DNA of 64,000 nt from Onthophagus taurus (taxonomy: Eukaryota; Arthropoda; Insecta; Coleoptera; Scarabaeidae), in contig NC_091976.1 of the NCBI RefSeq assembly GCF_036711975.1, positions 25,296,001 to 25,360,000 on the forward strand, given 5' to 3'. Below the pieces are notes generated by a model, which did no database searches, had not been told where the DNA came from, and saw only the letters and a list, made by a program, of their open reading frames with translations. Positions within the stretch are counted from its first letter, which is position 1. Every line of letters starts with the position of its first letter. This document shows, piece after piece, positions 44,182 through 55,772 of the stretch. Position numbers and translations under genes: made by a program.

Positions 44182-47100
44182 TTAAAGCCATCCTGATGAA
44201 GTGCAATTATGTCCGCTCAATGGAATAACACCTTGAAGTTTGTTGCTCCCCCTATATTCTTCTTCCGGTGTTTGTGAGGACCCAGTCGCTTGATTGCTGG
44301 AAGAGGAATTGTACAGGAGTGGTTCCCTAGAGGATAATCCTGAAACGTTCTGCGAATGCCCAGCGTTAGTTACACTCTCCTCGGTAGTAGATGGGGTTAA
44401 AGTCGTTTGTACACCCGAAGCTGTAGGTAATTCCACTGAATCCTGCTGCGACTGCGTCTGATCATGACGAAGCATTGGATGGTTTATATCTGGTACACGT
44501 GTCGGAACGCTCGAAGCTCTTTTTAACACCTGAGATACCTTTCAAAATTACAAAAAAAAATATATAAATAAAAATTTTACAAAAACAAACATCAACTCAC
44601 TTTTTTATTACTTTTTCCCATACAAACAGCAATTGCATGTTCAACTGGATTGGGCGGAACTACAATAGGACTTGTATTTCTCGACGCAGAAAATTTCTTC
44701 CTTTTTTTCTTTAAAAGTGATAAACCAGCCGCTAATCCATGAGATTCATGCGAAGAAGTCGTCGATTGATGATGCGTTTGGCAATTAGTTCTATCTAAAC
44801 TAGGATTAGAATCCGTCGGGCTATCCGTTGCGTTATCTTCCGAAGCTGGACTATTACTATGGGAATGATTATGTCCATTTTCTCGACAATGCGAGTTACA
44901 AACCGAATCTTCCGATCGCGATCTTCCGATCAATCTAGACACCTTTCCAGTTTTTGCAGCTTCGATTAATGTCCCCCAACGTCTCTTATGCGAGGACGTT
45001 CGCTTCATTTGTAAACGACCCAACCCGCGATGATGATGACCCTCATTTATACTACCTTGCGAAGATGACACCGTACTATGTTGAAGGATTTTTCTCGGAG
45101 TTGAATTAAAAATTCCTGATAAAGTCGATCCGAAAATATCGTGATGATGTGCGTCGTGATGTTGTTGAAGAGATGCTATAAATTCGGCTACTGGTGGAAG
45201 AGGACCCGTTGTAGTGGAAGGTTGAGGACCTATATTAAATCCTTTCATCAGTCTGCGTTCTTTTTGACGATTCTTTTTGCCTCCAGCACCTAAATATATA
45301 CATAAAAAAGATAGTACTATAAAACATTAACTTACTGCTAGGAGCTTAGTGTGGTCTTTAGTGTTTATAAATAATATAAAATAAAGTATTTAAGTGATTC
45401 TTTTGTGCAGGATGAGTGATAAGTGATAAGATGCATAAGGTGTTACATTTAAAAAGTGTGCAGAAAAATATTGCAATGAAATCGGATGTTGGAAACTGGT
45501 ACAATTCCTGAGATATCTTAAGAGCGTTAGCTGATACCATCATTGCCGAGGATATGCCGCGATCTCTGTGGAGTAGCTCATTACCGACTAACTTTCATAT
45601 TTGGTATCGATTTCGTGAACCATTACACGTTACTGGTTCATGAACTAACTGATTAAAAGTTTAAGGAAGACGAACTGAAGTTGAAGTCGTGTTGGGTTAA
45701 TCAAAATTGCATAATGTGTTAACTCAAGAGTCACCGTTTGAGGTTCGAACCTAAATTGAATACGGGAATATTAAGTTAGATAAAAGATAGTACTTCTAAA
45801 AAAAGTTGGCCACCACCCCTGCATATAGCTCTTTAAGAAAGACAAAGAAGTTCCTCCGAATTTTCTAAAAAATATTGCTTACCCGTTATTGCTATAGCAG
45901 TCTACACCTAGTTCGAGAAAGACGATGAGCACCACCAGTACAATATCCACAGCCAGGTTCTTACATTTTTATAATTAAATTCTTATATTTTTGTAAATTT
46001 TGTCGAATTCTGTAGTCTAAGTACCTATCATCCAATCTTTATTACATTGCAGCTATCTCAATCCCTTTAAGACTAACCGATTCTTTAATAGTTCGTTGAC
46101 AGAGGAAGCAATACGCGTCCTGGTAATCTTAGGCCCCTTTTATAAGTCCCACTTATACAATAAGACATTGTACATTTCGTTGTTTGGAAGTTCCTAACTG
46201 CCACGTTCTTGCACAATAAAATTATGTAGGATAGCCATAATACCATGACACCTTGCCTTACGGCTATGTTGTCAAAACGACTTCCTGCATGGTTAAATTT
46301 TTGTTGGTAAGCGACATATTATTAAAAGAGTATTAAAGGATTTCGAGTTAATCCCACTAGACGAAGAGGCTGAGGGTTAAGTATAGGAATGCCATAATAG
46401 AAGTATTAATGCCATAATACTTCTCGCAGCTGGGTTTGAGGTACGACAAGAGACACTTTAAATACGATACGTTTGGCCAGGTGATAGTATATGATACAAC
46501 AATGTTCGATGCATGAAGAAACGTGGCATGTTGCTTTTCCCATTGCCAAAATGTAGTTTGACTCTGGGGATGAACGACAAATCACTGAGTGAATAAATGT
46601 TGATGACTTAGTACTTCGTATAAGTTAGAAAACACCAAACCGGATATTTTGAAAGACATGTGGACTTGCTTACATCAGCATACATAATAGTGCTGCGATT
46701 AAGTGCAGAATGGCTCGATGATCTCTTGGCTCAACAGTTCAATCATTCGGAGTTCGTGTATGGCGAATCTATTATTCTTTGTACCGACTCGAGAAAGGAT
46801 CAGCAATAAGAGCAACTTGACAGATTTTGCACAAAAACTAAGAGGATAGATATATACAACCAGTTCAGGGGGTCAAATACAAAAATAGAAACCATAAATA
46901 ATACCACGCATCTTTGAAAGGGGCTCACGACATCATTGACCTGAGCAAACCCAAACTAATTATAATTCAACACTGCTGAGTTGAGACATAGAAGTGAGAT
47001 TGGAGTGATTCAGTGCGAAATGAGAAATGAGGCTTAAATTGAAATTACGATCAGTTTAGTTTCAGAGATTGAGCCTTGAACCTCAATTTTTGCGTTATTA

Positions 47101-50100
47101 GAGACATTATGTTTGGAATGATTCAGTTCTTGATGTGATTACATTTTGCAACAGAATTTAAACCATTCTTGGATTGTATTAAATCATAATGAGAAGCATG
47201 GTGAGCCAGCGAAGAAATTCTGTATTTATAACACTTATATTAACACAATCATATCTCAAAAAGTAATTGATATATCAAGATGAAACAAAGTCTATTTTGT
47301 AGTAAATTTAATCTAATTTTAGCACACCAAAGATAAATCTTTCGTTCCTATAAATATGATTTTTTTGATTTATGTCTGCAAAGTCCCTTATGACAGGTAA
47401 GTCAAAATTTGAAAAAGGTGTATCTCAAGAATTAATTGAGATATCAACATGATCTAAAAACCACATTATGGTAAATTTAATCTACTTTTATCATACCAAA
47501 AATAATTGTTTCGTTCCCATAAATCTCGGTGATGCGATTTTTTTAATTTATGTCTGTATTTATTGAGGTAAAATTGATAAAAATGCAAGTGACAACATTG
47601 TATGTCAAAAACGAATTGAGATATCATCATGAACTAAAATACGTTTTAAAGCAAATTTAATAAGTATTTAATGAATTGAAAATTATTTCTTTATTCCTAT
47701 TAATATAGACATTATGATGGTTTCAATTCATCTCTGCAAAGTCCCTCATGACAGGTAATTCAAAATTTGAAAAAGGTGTATCTCAAGAACTAATTGAGAT
47801 AACAATATGATGTAAAAACCATTTTATAGTAAATTTAATCTATTTTTATGACACCAAAAATAAAACTTTCGTTCCTATAAATCTGTATGATACGATTTTT
47901 TTAATTTATGTCTGTATTTATTGGGTGAAAATTGATCAAAATACAAGTTACATTTTATCTCAAAAACGAATTGAGATATCATCATAAAATAAAATACGTT
48001 TTAAAGCAAATTTAATAAGTATTTAATATGTTGAAAATTATTTCTTTATTTTTTATTAATATTGACATTATGGTGTTATTAATTCATCTCTGTAAAGTTC
48101 CTTATGACAGGTGAGTCTAAATTTGAAAGAGTTGTATCTCAAGAACTAATTGAGATATCAATGTGATCTAAAAACCATTTTATAATAAATTTAATCTACT
48201 TTCATCACACCCAATATAATTCCTTCGTTCCTATAAATCTCGATGATACTATTTTTTTTATTTATGACTGTATTTAAAATTGATAAAAATACAAGTTATA
48301 ACATTGTATCTCAAAAACAAATTGAGATATCATCATGAACTAAAATACTTTTTAAAGCAAATTTAATAAGTATTTAATGATGTGAAAATTATTTCCTTAT
48401 TTCTATTAATATAGACATTATGATGTTTTTAATTCATCTCTGCAAAGTCCCTTATGACAGGTAAGTCAAAATTTGAAAAAGTTGTATCTCAAGAACTAAT
48501 TGAGATATCAACATGTACTAAAAACCACTTTACGGTAAATTTAATCTACTTTTATCATACCAAAAGTAATTGTTTCATTCCTGCTGAGTTGGAATGTTTG
48601 TTGATTTGAGATATTCTAGGAATGAGGATGTACTTGGATTAGGTTGGCCTTTATCAAAAAAGATTACGAAGAAAAAATCAAATGAAGAATTAAAATTCTT
48701 TGTGTATAAACATAGAAATGACTGATGATGTGGGTCGGTCATTTGGAATGTAATTAACTAACCTGAACCCATCACAGAATGGGCAGTCGAAGTGTTCATC
48801 CCGGAATTCTTGAGTATTTCAATGAGCTCGAATCGGAACGCTGATATGTCCTGTTTTATTTCATTTACATCGTCTTCCGTTACACCCTGATTCTCGGCTT
48901 TTCTTTGTTCAACCGTTACGTATCTTCTAACTAAATTTCGCATGATGCTCTAAAATTAAAATAAATTAGAAAATAAAATTGATTATTTAAAAAATTACCT
49001 GATATCTAAAATCTCGTTCGCTAGCTTGTTTAACTTTTCTCTATAAATAAAATAAAAATTATTCCGTTAGTTAAAAAAAAATACAAAAAATCAAACCCTT
49101 ATCGTTCTCATATGTTCTTTTTTGGCTGCTCTTGAGTGACTACAAAACTTTCTTTGTACCCATTGAATAACGTACCAAAGACTTTTAGGTGTTGGAACGA
49201 TATTAAAAGGCGGAGGGGCAGTTCCCCCCTCTTCAAAATAACTTATCCATAATTTACTTCTCGCAAATTTCCATTCCACATCCGCTCGTTCCTTTATTAT
49301 TTAGCATAACACAATGAATGTAAATAAATCACAATTTAAATTAAAACCTTTACTTACTGATATTAATTGATAAGAATGGTTCATCATCGCTATGAGAAGA
49401 TTTAAAAGAACAACGATATTGATCACAGAATATGTACCAAACATAAGCATCCCCCAAAATCGTGTAAAAATTTTGATTCCTTTCAATTCAAAGCTTTCTA
49501 ATTCGATCAATCCGAAGACGGCCCAAAATAAAGTTTGTGATGTTTCAAAAAGACTAGTACACAAAAAGAATTAGTTTAATTTCATCAAGTAAATAAAAGA
49601 AGTCTTACTTTGCAAATCTTCTCCAAATTTGGCACGCATTCGTATCAGTACTAGCAGCTAAAGCATTTTGGGTTGCATTCCCGGTTATTCTCTCATCGGG
49701 ACAATTTTGTCTTTCAGCTTCAGCGTAATACCAAAGAAGTTGATTTAATCCTACGAAAAAAAAATGTAATTCCCCCTATTTATTATTGTTATTAATAAAT
49801 TTTATTTACCACAAGAAAATGCGAATAAAACTAAGACATCCAAGAAAATAAACTTCATAATATCCATAACCATACGCGATAAAGATACTTGAAGCGGACC
49901 AAGATGAGGATTCACAGAAAATATGTAGACTAATTTTAATGAACTGCAACAAAATTGTTTGACGTATAAATTTGAAATTAAGTCAACCAAGAAGTAAATT
50001 GTGGAAGAGCGAAAACTGAAATGACAAAACAATTCGTTGGTGGCAAAACATTCACGACGTCAGCCCCATCTGTAACGTTCAAGACACGTATATCTAGCTT

Positions 50101-53100
50101 TTCCAGTAGAGCACGTAGAGGTCGAGTTTTATCCCATCCCGCTTGAAAACGTTTTCCCTTTCGTAACCAACCCCTCATTGTCGTTTTCATATTGGAGGAT
50201 TTACGGAGTTGAGGAATACAAAGAAATAAAGGGAGAAAGAATTCAATAAAGCCGGTTTCAAAAAAAGATTTTTTAATACTGAATTATTGTTACCTAAAAA
50301 TATTAGCGGCTGAAAAAAGCCCTTCAGATATCAACATTGGATCCCAAGCATCCCAATCCTTCCTTTCACTGTTGTCGGCACTGGTACCCACTTCATTTTG
50401 AACCTAAACGAACCCAAGAAAAAGAACAAAGTGGTTTTATAATTAGCGTACGAAAGTACAAAGGGGAATCTCCCATTGTGTTTCTCTTCTAACTACCTGA
50501 TAATAAGAGACGACCCGGAGGGCGACCGTTGCGACGTAAAGGGCGTTGGTGATGAAGTCGATGACGTTCCACATGTCCCTCACGTACTCCTCTAGACCGA
50601 CGTCCCACAGCTGCTTTATTTCGCTCCAGATTAGGCCTGGAAGCGGTTACGCGCCCGTTTATAACACGGGGGCGGAAATAAGAAGGCGCGTAAAGGCGGA
50701 TAATGGACGGAACATACCGCTAACCCAAGCCAGGATGATCCATTCGATTAATGAAGGTTTTGCTCCTCGCTTTGTTGGTACCGGATCGGTTACTGCCTCG
50801 TTGAAGAACAGACTCTCTATCCTTTGTGATGCCAATATTAATAAAACTAAAATAAAAATAAATTTTAAGAAAAATATTGCTAAAGGTACAAGAAGTCTTA
50901 ATTGTGACACATAAAAAGCATATAATTATCACGTTTCTTATACATCATCTTATTTATTAATCATTTTAACATAATCAACATTCTTTATTTATCCCATCTA
51001 TTTCCCCAACCTTCATATCTACATCCTGAAAGGTGTTATTATTCTTTTTTCCACCCCTCATCTATCCTTCATTAGATATTTGGGAGTTTCTATCGTCATT
51101 ATAATTTTATATTTATGATAGCGTCTCCCCTGTTTCATTTTTCGCACCACTCTTGTCGTTTTACTTTTCTATATCTGCCCACCAGAATATTTCACGATGT
51201 TGTTCCATCAACCCTCTTTCTTTGTATTTTTCTTCTATATTGTGCACATTTCTAATCTCAATTTTAAGTCTTGTAATTATTTTTTTGTCTAAAACCTTAC
51301 TCATACGTTTTTTGTGCTTAAACAGTCTCGAGTTTAATTCACCTAACTTATCAGTCAGAAAAAAAGTATTTCTTTCACCCATTTTCATTAATTTCCAGCG
51401 ATACTTCTCGATCTTTCCTTTTCCCACTTCCTCTACGAACGCAATATTTCACTCTTTATTTCGCCAATAAACTAATTGCACGTTTCCAACAGTTCCATGA
51501 AGAATTCTTTCCAAACCTTTTTATTTATACACTTCACATTCTTTGTCTCCTTTTTGCATTCCCTTCTCTTTACTCTAGATATATCCTTACATCGTCTTTT
51601 AGCATCCATTCTCTATCCACTCCTAGCATTTTCTTCTCCAACTCATCTGCTGTCTTGATTAGGTACGTCTTAGCTCTCATCATTCATGATAAAAGTTCGA
51701 AATGAATGATGATCACAGAACATTTCGGACTTTTACCATTCAGAGTTGGTAAATGTTAGGTTTCACTGGAAAATCTTAGAATTTAATACAGTTCGGGCTT
51801 TTACAGTAATATATATTCTTTAAAATTTAAAAACAATATTAAGAATGCCTAACCAGTGTCATTGGTGTAAAGAATCGATTCGGTTAAAGCATTATTCTAA
51901 TTCTTGTAATTACTTTTTTTCTAAAACTTTCGTTATACATTTTTTATGCTTAAACAGTCTCAACTTTAATGCACCTGATTTATCAGTCAGAAAAAAATAT
52001 TCTTTTCATTCATTTCCATTAATTCCTAGCAATACTTCTCGATCTTTGTAGCTGTTCCTATTTCCTCTACGAACGCAATACTCTATCTCTTTATTTCGCC
52101 AATAATTAAAAGCTTCCAACAGTTCCATGAAAAATTCTTTCCAAACCTTTTTATTTATGCACTCCACATTCTTTGTCGTACAGATTCCTTTTTGCATTCC
52201 CTTCTCTTTGCTCTAGATATATCCTTACATCATTTATTCTCTATCCACTCCTAACATTTTCTCCTCCAACTCATCTGCTGTCTCGATGACGTCTTAGCTC
52301 TCATCATTCATGATAAAAGTTCGAAATGAACGATAATCACAAAACATTTCGGACTTTTACCATTCAGAGTTGGTAAATGTTAGGTGTCACTGGAAAATCT
52401 TAGAATTTACCACAGTTCGGGCTTAACAATGCCAAACCAGTGTCATTGGTATAAAGAACCGATGCGGTTAAAGCATTATTCTAATTCTGGTAATTACTTT
52501 TTCTAAAACCTTCGTTATACATTTTTTATACTTAAACAGTTTCGAGTTTAATGCACCTGATTTATCAGTCAGAAAAAAAATATTTCTTTCAGCCATATTC
52601 ATTAATTTCCAGCGATACTTCTCGATCTTTCTATTTCCTCTACGAACGCAATATTTCACTCTTTATTTCGCCGATAATTGCAAGCTTCTAACAGTTTCAT
52701 GAAGAATTCTTTCCAAACCTTGTTATTTATGCACTCCACATTCTTTGTCGTACAAATTCCTTTTTGCATTCCCTTCTCTTTGCTCTAGATATATCTTTAT
52801 ATCGTCTCCTAGCATCTATTCTCTATCCACTCCTAGTATTTTCTCCAACTCATCTGTCGTCTTGATTACGTCTTAACTCCCATCATTCATTTTCTTGAGG
52901 ATTAAATATTTTTAAATAAAGATCCCATAGATTATTGCATAGAAATAGATGGGCCACCTGGGTACTAGGTGTTCCTCTTTTATTTCGTCTATCATCAAGT
53001 TAGAGTTTACCTGCAAACTTAGAATGTTGGGTAAGATTTGTTTATATGGCAGAAATGTTGGGTAATGTTAGTTTTGTTTTGCAGAATAGCAAGTACTGGC

Positions 53101-55323
53101 AGAGATGTTTTTACACAAAGATGAAAACACCAAAATTGATACAGCAAGCAAGATGTTGGACGGAGTAGTTGGAATAGTTGGATGAGTCAGATAGTGATGA
53201 GAACACAAACTACGACAAATGTCTTTCAATCTTCTGCGAAATGTTGGTTGGTGAGGCAGTAGTTTAAGATTTTTCTTTTGTAGGTATGAGAAGGATGATT
53301 TAGCTTTCTTAGGATATGTTTTATAACATGATCATACGTTCCGTTTTTATACCAGTCGTCCATTACAATTTGTAGATTTATATTTATGTATGTATATGCT
53401 ACTGTAAAGGCCCGACTTAGGTTTAACTAGTAAATCTTAACATTTACCAACATGAGTTTAACAACGTGATTTTTCTGGCTTTTGCCAATAGAGTGAGAGA
53501 ATTTATTACAATATAATTGGTAATGAAATTAAATAATAAATTACCAGTTATTAATAATAAAAAAGACATTTTACTTGCTACAACACGGAGGGCTTTTGTG
53601 GCATTTAGAATTACAAGATAGTCATGATGACTTGCAAGCGCATTTCTTTGATAAGCATTTTTTGAGGCAGTTGCATTTTTTGAATCCTCCGGTTATAGAC
53701 AATTTTCCGATAACTTCTCGAAGACTCACTTCTTTATCTTCAACAACTTCTTCTATTTTTATAAAGTCTTCAGAGCATGAGGTAAAGTAATTCTTAGTAT
53801 AAAGCTGCTTTAGTACTCCAATTTTCATAACCAGTTGGTAAAGCTCGTTGTCTTTTACATCTACCACAACTACAATATTGCTTTTTGGGTCAGTTTTAGT
53901 TCTTTCAATGTCAGCTACTTTTTCTTCGCCACCTGTAGTCCAAATATCATAACGCTTTAATTTTATAACACTTTGCATATTTCTCCTTGTCGATATAAAA
54001 ATTATTATCGTTCTTGCTTGTATCTCTTTTTTTACACTAATTTTGATTGATTAGTTACTTTCAGACAGTGAAGACACTCACATATATGGAATTAATATCA
54101 CTTTCGATTCATAAATTACTTTTGGACATCAAAAATAAGCAGAAATAAAAAAAAAAGTGCGAGTTCAAACGTCTGAAACGGTCGATTTGGTCTATACGTG
54201 TCTATTTTTTGACATTTACCGAGTCTCTGCGGTAAAACCTAAGATTTACCGACTGCATGGTGGTAAAAGTTCGAAATGAACGATAATCACAGAACATTTT
54301 GAACTTTTACCATTCAGAGTTGGTAAATGTTAGGTTTCATTGGAAAATCTTAGGATTTACCGTAATTCGGGCTTTTACAGTAACATATATTTTTTTTAAT
54401 TTAAAAACAACATTGAGAATGCCAAACCAGTGTCATTGGTGTAAGAATCGATTCGGTTAAAGCATTATTCATGGAATATCTTTATTCGTGTCCTACATTC
54501 TTGGACATATGTTATGACAATCGACACCTGATTTACATGTGATATGGCAGGTGTTGAATATGTAACTATAAGAAAATATTTAGTCGCCATAATTTTCCAT
54601 AAATTTTTAGATGTTGTTTCAAGAATGGATTAAATTCGGCCAATAATTCCATTGTTATTGAAAAGTTTCCAATGTAACATAAGAACTTCCTCAAAACGAC
54701 TCAAGAGAATACCATAACTTCCTAACTGTTGTACCATGACGATAATACATTTTAAAACTTATCTCCAATACGATCGAATTTGTTGAAACAAAATTTTAAA
54801 TTGAAAATCAATGTTTTATTCCATACATTGTGTTCAACGAAAGAATTAAGCATGAATTGAAATTGTTGTGTTAGTTTTAATATTCGCGTTATACAAAAAT
54901 TGCGAGAATGTTGATTGAGGCCACTCCAGTTCATTTAAAATTTGATAACCCGAAACTCTTTTATTTTATATATTTGAAACTATATTAAAATGGATGTTGT
55001 AAGCTTAAATATCCAATTTAATGTTTTTTATTAATATTACTATGTGATATTTTTATTAGTATTAGTAAAAAAATTTTTGTTTACTTACACAAAAAAGTAA
55101 AATATGACGCTGAATGACATATGAATTTGATGAATGGTTTCCGCATCGTCTGTCCAATTATAGAATGTGGTGCGATGATATACCCGATGGAAAAGAAAGG
55201 AAATAGGATACCAATCCTGACAATTTCCAAAGCTTGGAGAAGCATGTTTTTCCGTCGAAACCCAGGAAGTCCCTCATACCATATCGAAGCGAGCAGCTGC
55301 TGTACATTTGAATGTGCAACGAA
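44182..55323 (-). CDS. Trpgamma: TRPC-family cation channel, TRP-gamma-like (3' twelve exons)
   Basis: Exons in order: 55,323-55,089, 50,846-50,718, 50,636-50,497, 50,403-50,294, 49,943-49,810, 49,750-49,609, 49,553-49,358, 49,291-49,097, 49,040-48,999, 48,949-48,763, 45,289-44,601 and 44,538-44,182; 851 residues, all in frame. The first exon seen starts at [20 protein letters not shown], so the ankyrin and TRP_2 N-terminus lies outside the visible model. Then come the transmembrane region ([54 protein letters not shown]), the pore and S6 ([34 protein letters not shown]), and the TRP-box/CIRB-like region ([20 protein letters not shown], then [20 protein letters not shown]). A low-complexity cytoplasmic tail rich in His, Ser and Thr ends in SSGWL. 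It should be a plasma-membrane Ca2+-permeable channel. TRP-gamma is preferred over TRP or TRPL because of the [13 protein letters not shown] and [16 protein letters not shown] segments, recalled from the family. Confidence 0.92.
45290..46983 (-). other. Channel intron, left part
   Basis: Intron 10 of the visible channel model, before the satellite-2 copy. Apart from a weak transposase-like stretch (46,080-46,330) nothing is recognised. Confidence 0.4.
46080..46330 (-). mobile_element. Possible PIF/Harbinger transposase relic
   Basis: The minus strand reads [16 protein letters not shown] and, after stops, [15 protein letters not shown]. The LHN block resembles the C-terminal part of Harbinger nucleases, which carry a C..LHN motif. 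It is short, has two stops and lacks the DDE residues. Confidence 0.3.
47185..48580. repeat. Satellite family 2, array B, inside a channel intron
   Basis: It has the same leader as array A (AGCATGGTGAGCCAGCG, near 47,200) and the same alternating dyad-headed monomers (near 47,245, 47,420, 47,600, 47,780, 47,955, 48,130, 48,307 and 48,485). It is flanked by an 11-bp direct repeat, CTGCTGAGTTG, at 46,973-46,983 and 48,581-48,591. Confidence 0.9.
49978..50275 (-). other. Unexplained open frame inside a 350-bp channel intron
   Basis: Between exons 50,403-50,294 and 49,943-49,810 the intron holds about 93 open codons, including [36 protein letters not shown] and [10 protein letters not shown], before a stop at 49,980. 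It is more GC-rich than the usual introns here. An AG before GGGTTGG would join in frame from the upstream exon (phase 2), but no phase-2 donor follows, so it could only be an alternative terminal exon giving a truncated channel. No family recognised. Confidence 0.35.
51160..52900. repeat. Three tandem-like copies of a repeat of about 640 bp with a minus-strand ORF
   Basis: Copies at about 51,240-51,850, 51,890-52,440 and 52,490-52,900. The minus strand of each keeps parts of one protein: [25 protein letters not shown] and [22 protein letters not shown]. Copy 1 is open for 88 codons (51,427-51,161). The units end in a foldback AAAAGTTCGAAATG...CATTTCGGACTTTT. A transposon origin is likely, but the family is unknown to me. 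Confidence 0.7.
53401..54382 (-). mobile_element. TIR DNA transposon relic with Ginger/KRBA2-like C-terminal ORF
   Basis: The ends are inverted: TGTAAAGGCCCGA (near 53,402) and TCGGGCTTTTACA (near 54,366-54,378), fitting the TGTNR...YNACA ends known for Ginger-type elements. Inside, the minus frame 53,978-53,622 reads [16 protein letters not shown] and ends in the Cys-rich [17 protein letters not shown], the CXC-type tail of insect KRBA2-like transposase proteins. The integrase core is absent, so this is an internally deleted copy. Flanks share no clear target duplication. Confidence 0.55.
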
Positions 55324-55772
55324 CTGTAAAACAAATAAAATCAAATTAGTCGTTGAAAAATCCCAGTTAAGCCGTTTAGGAATAAAATCGAAACGTGAAA
55401 TTTATTTCGTTCGATCGTTTATTTTCCGGTGGTCACGTTACGTGACTAATTCCGCAAAGGGAAAGATACGTCGTGGCTAAGACTTGAAGGTTCAATTAAG
55501 TTAAATCGATTAAATTATGGGGTAAAGTCGGCGAAATGTGGGTGAAGAAAATTACGGTAAATCGCAAATCGCTTTTTATCGGAGGTGAAAATCGGTACGG
55601 GGCCTACTTAGTCGGTGATTTCAAAGGGCAACAACCCTTATTGAGGTTGCCATTTGAACGGTGTTCTCTTGTACCACCTGCCCACCAACTTTCGTCCCAA
55701 TTAAAACACAATTTATTATCAAAATAAAACAAAATCAAGAAAAACAATTTTATTTAACAAATTTTGGATTAA
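55324..55772. other. Interval between channel exon and sphingomyelinase stop
   Basis: No ORF with support. It includes the presumed sphingomyelinase 3' UTR with a minus-strand AATAAA at 55,749-55,754. None of the missing ankyrin-coding exons of the channel is visible. Confidence 0.4.

Larger units (their letters stand above)
50847..55088 (-). other. 4.2-kb channel intron filled with repeats
   Basis: The intron between the exon ending SYFTFL and the exon starting LLILASQR. It contains the 640-bp repeat family (51.16-52.9 kb), a TIR element (about 53.4-54.4 kb) and otherwise plain AT-rich sequence (54.5-55.09 kb). Confidence 0.7.

Noticed and set aside
55121..55480. Plus-strand ORF of 119 codons opposite the channel exon
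   Set aside because: It is the antisense shadow of exon 55,323-55,089.
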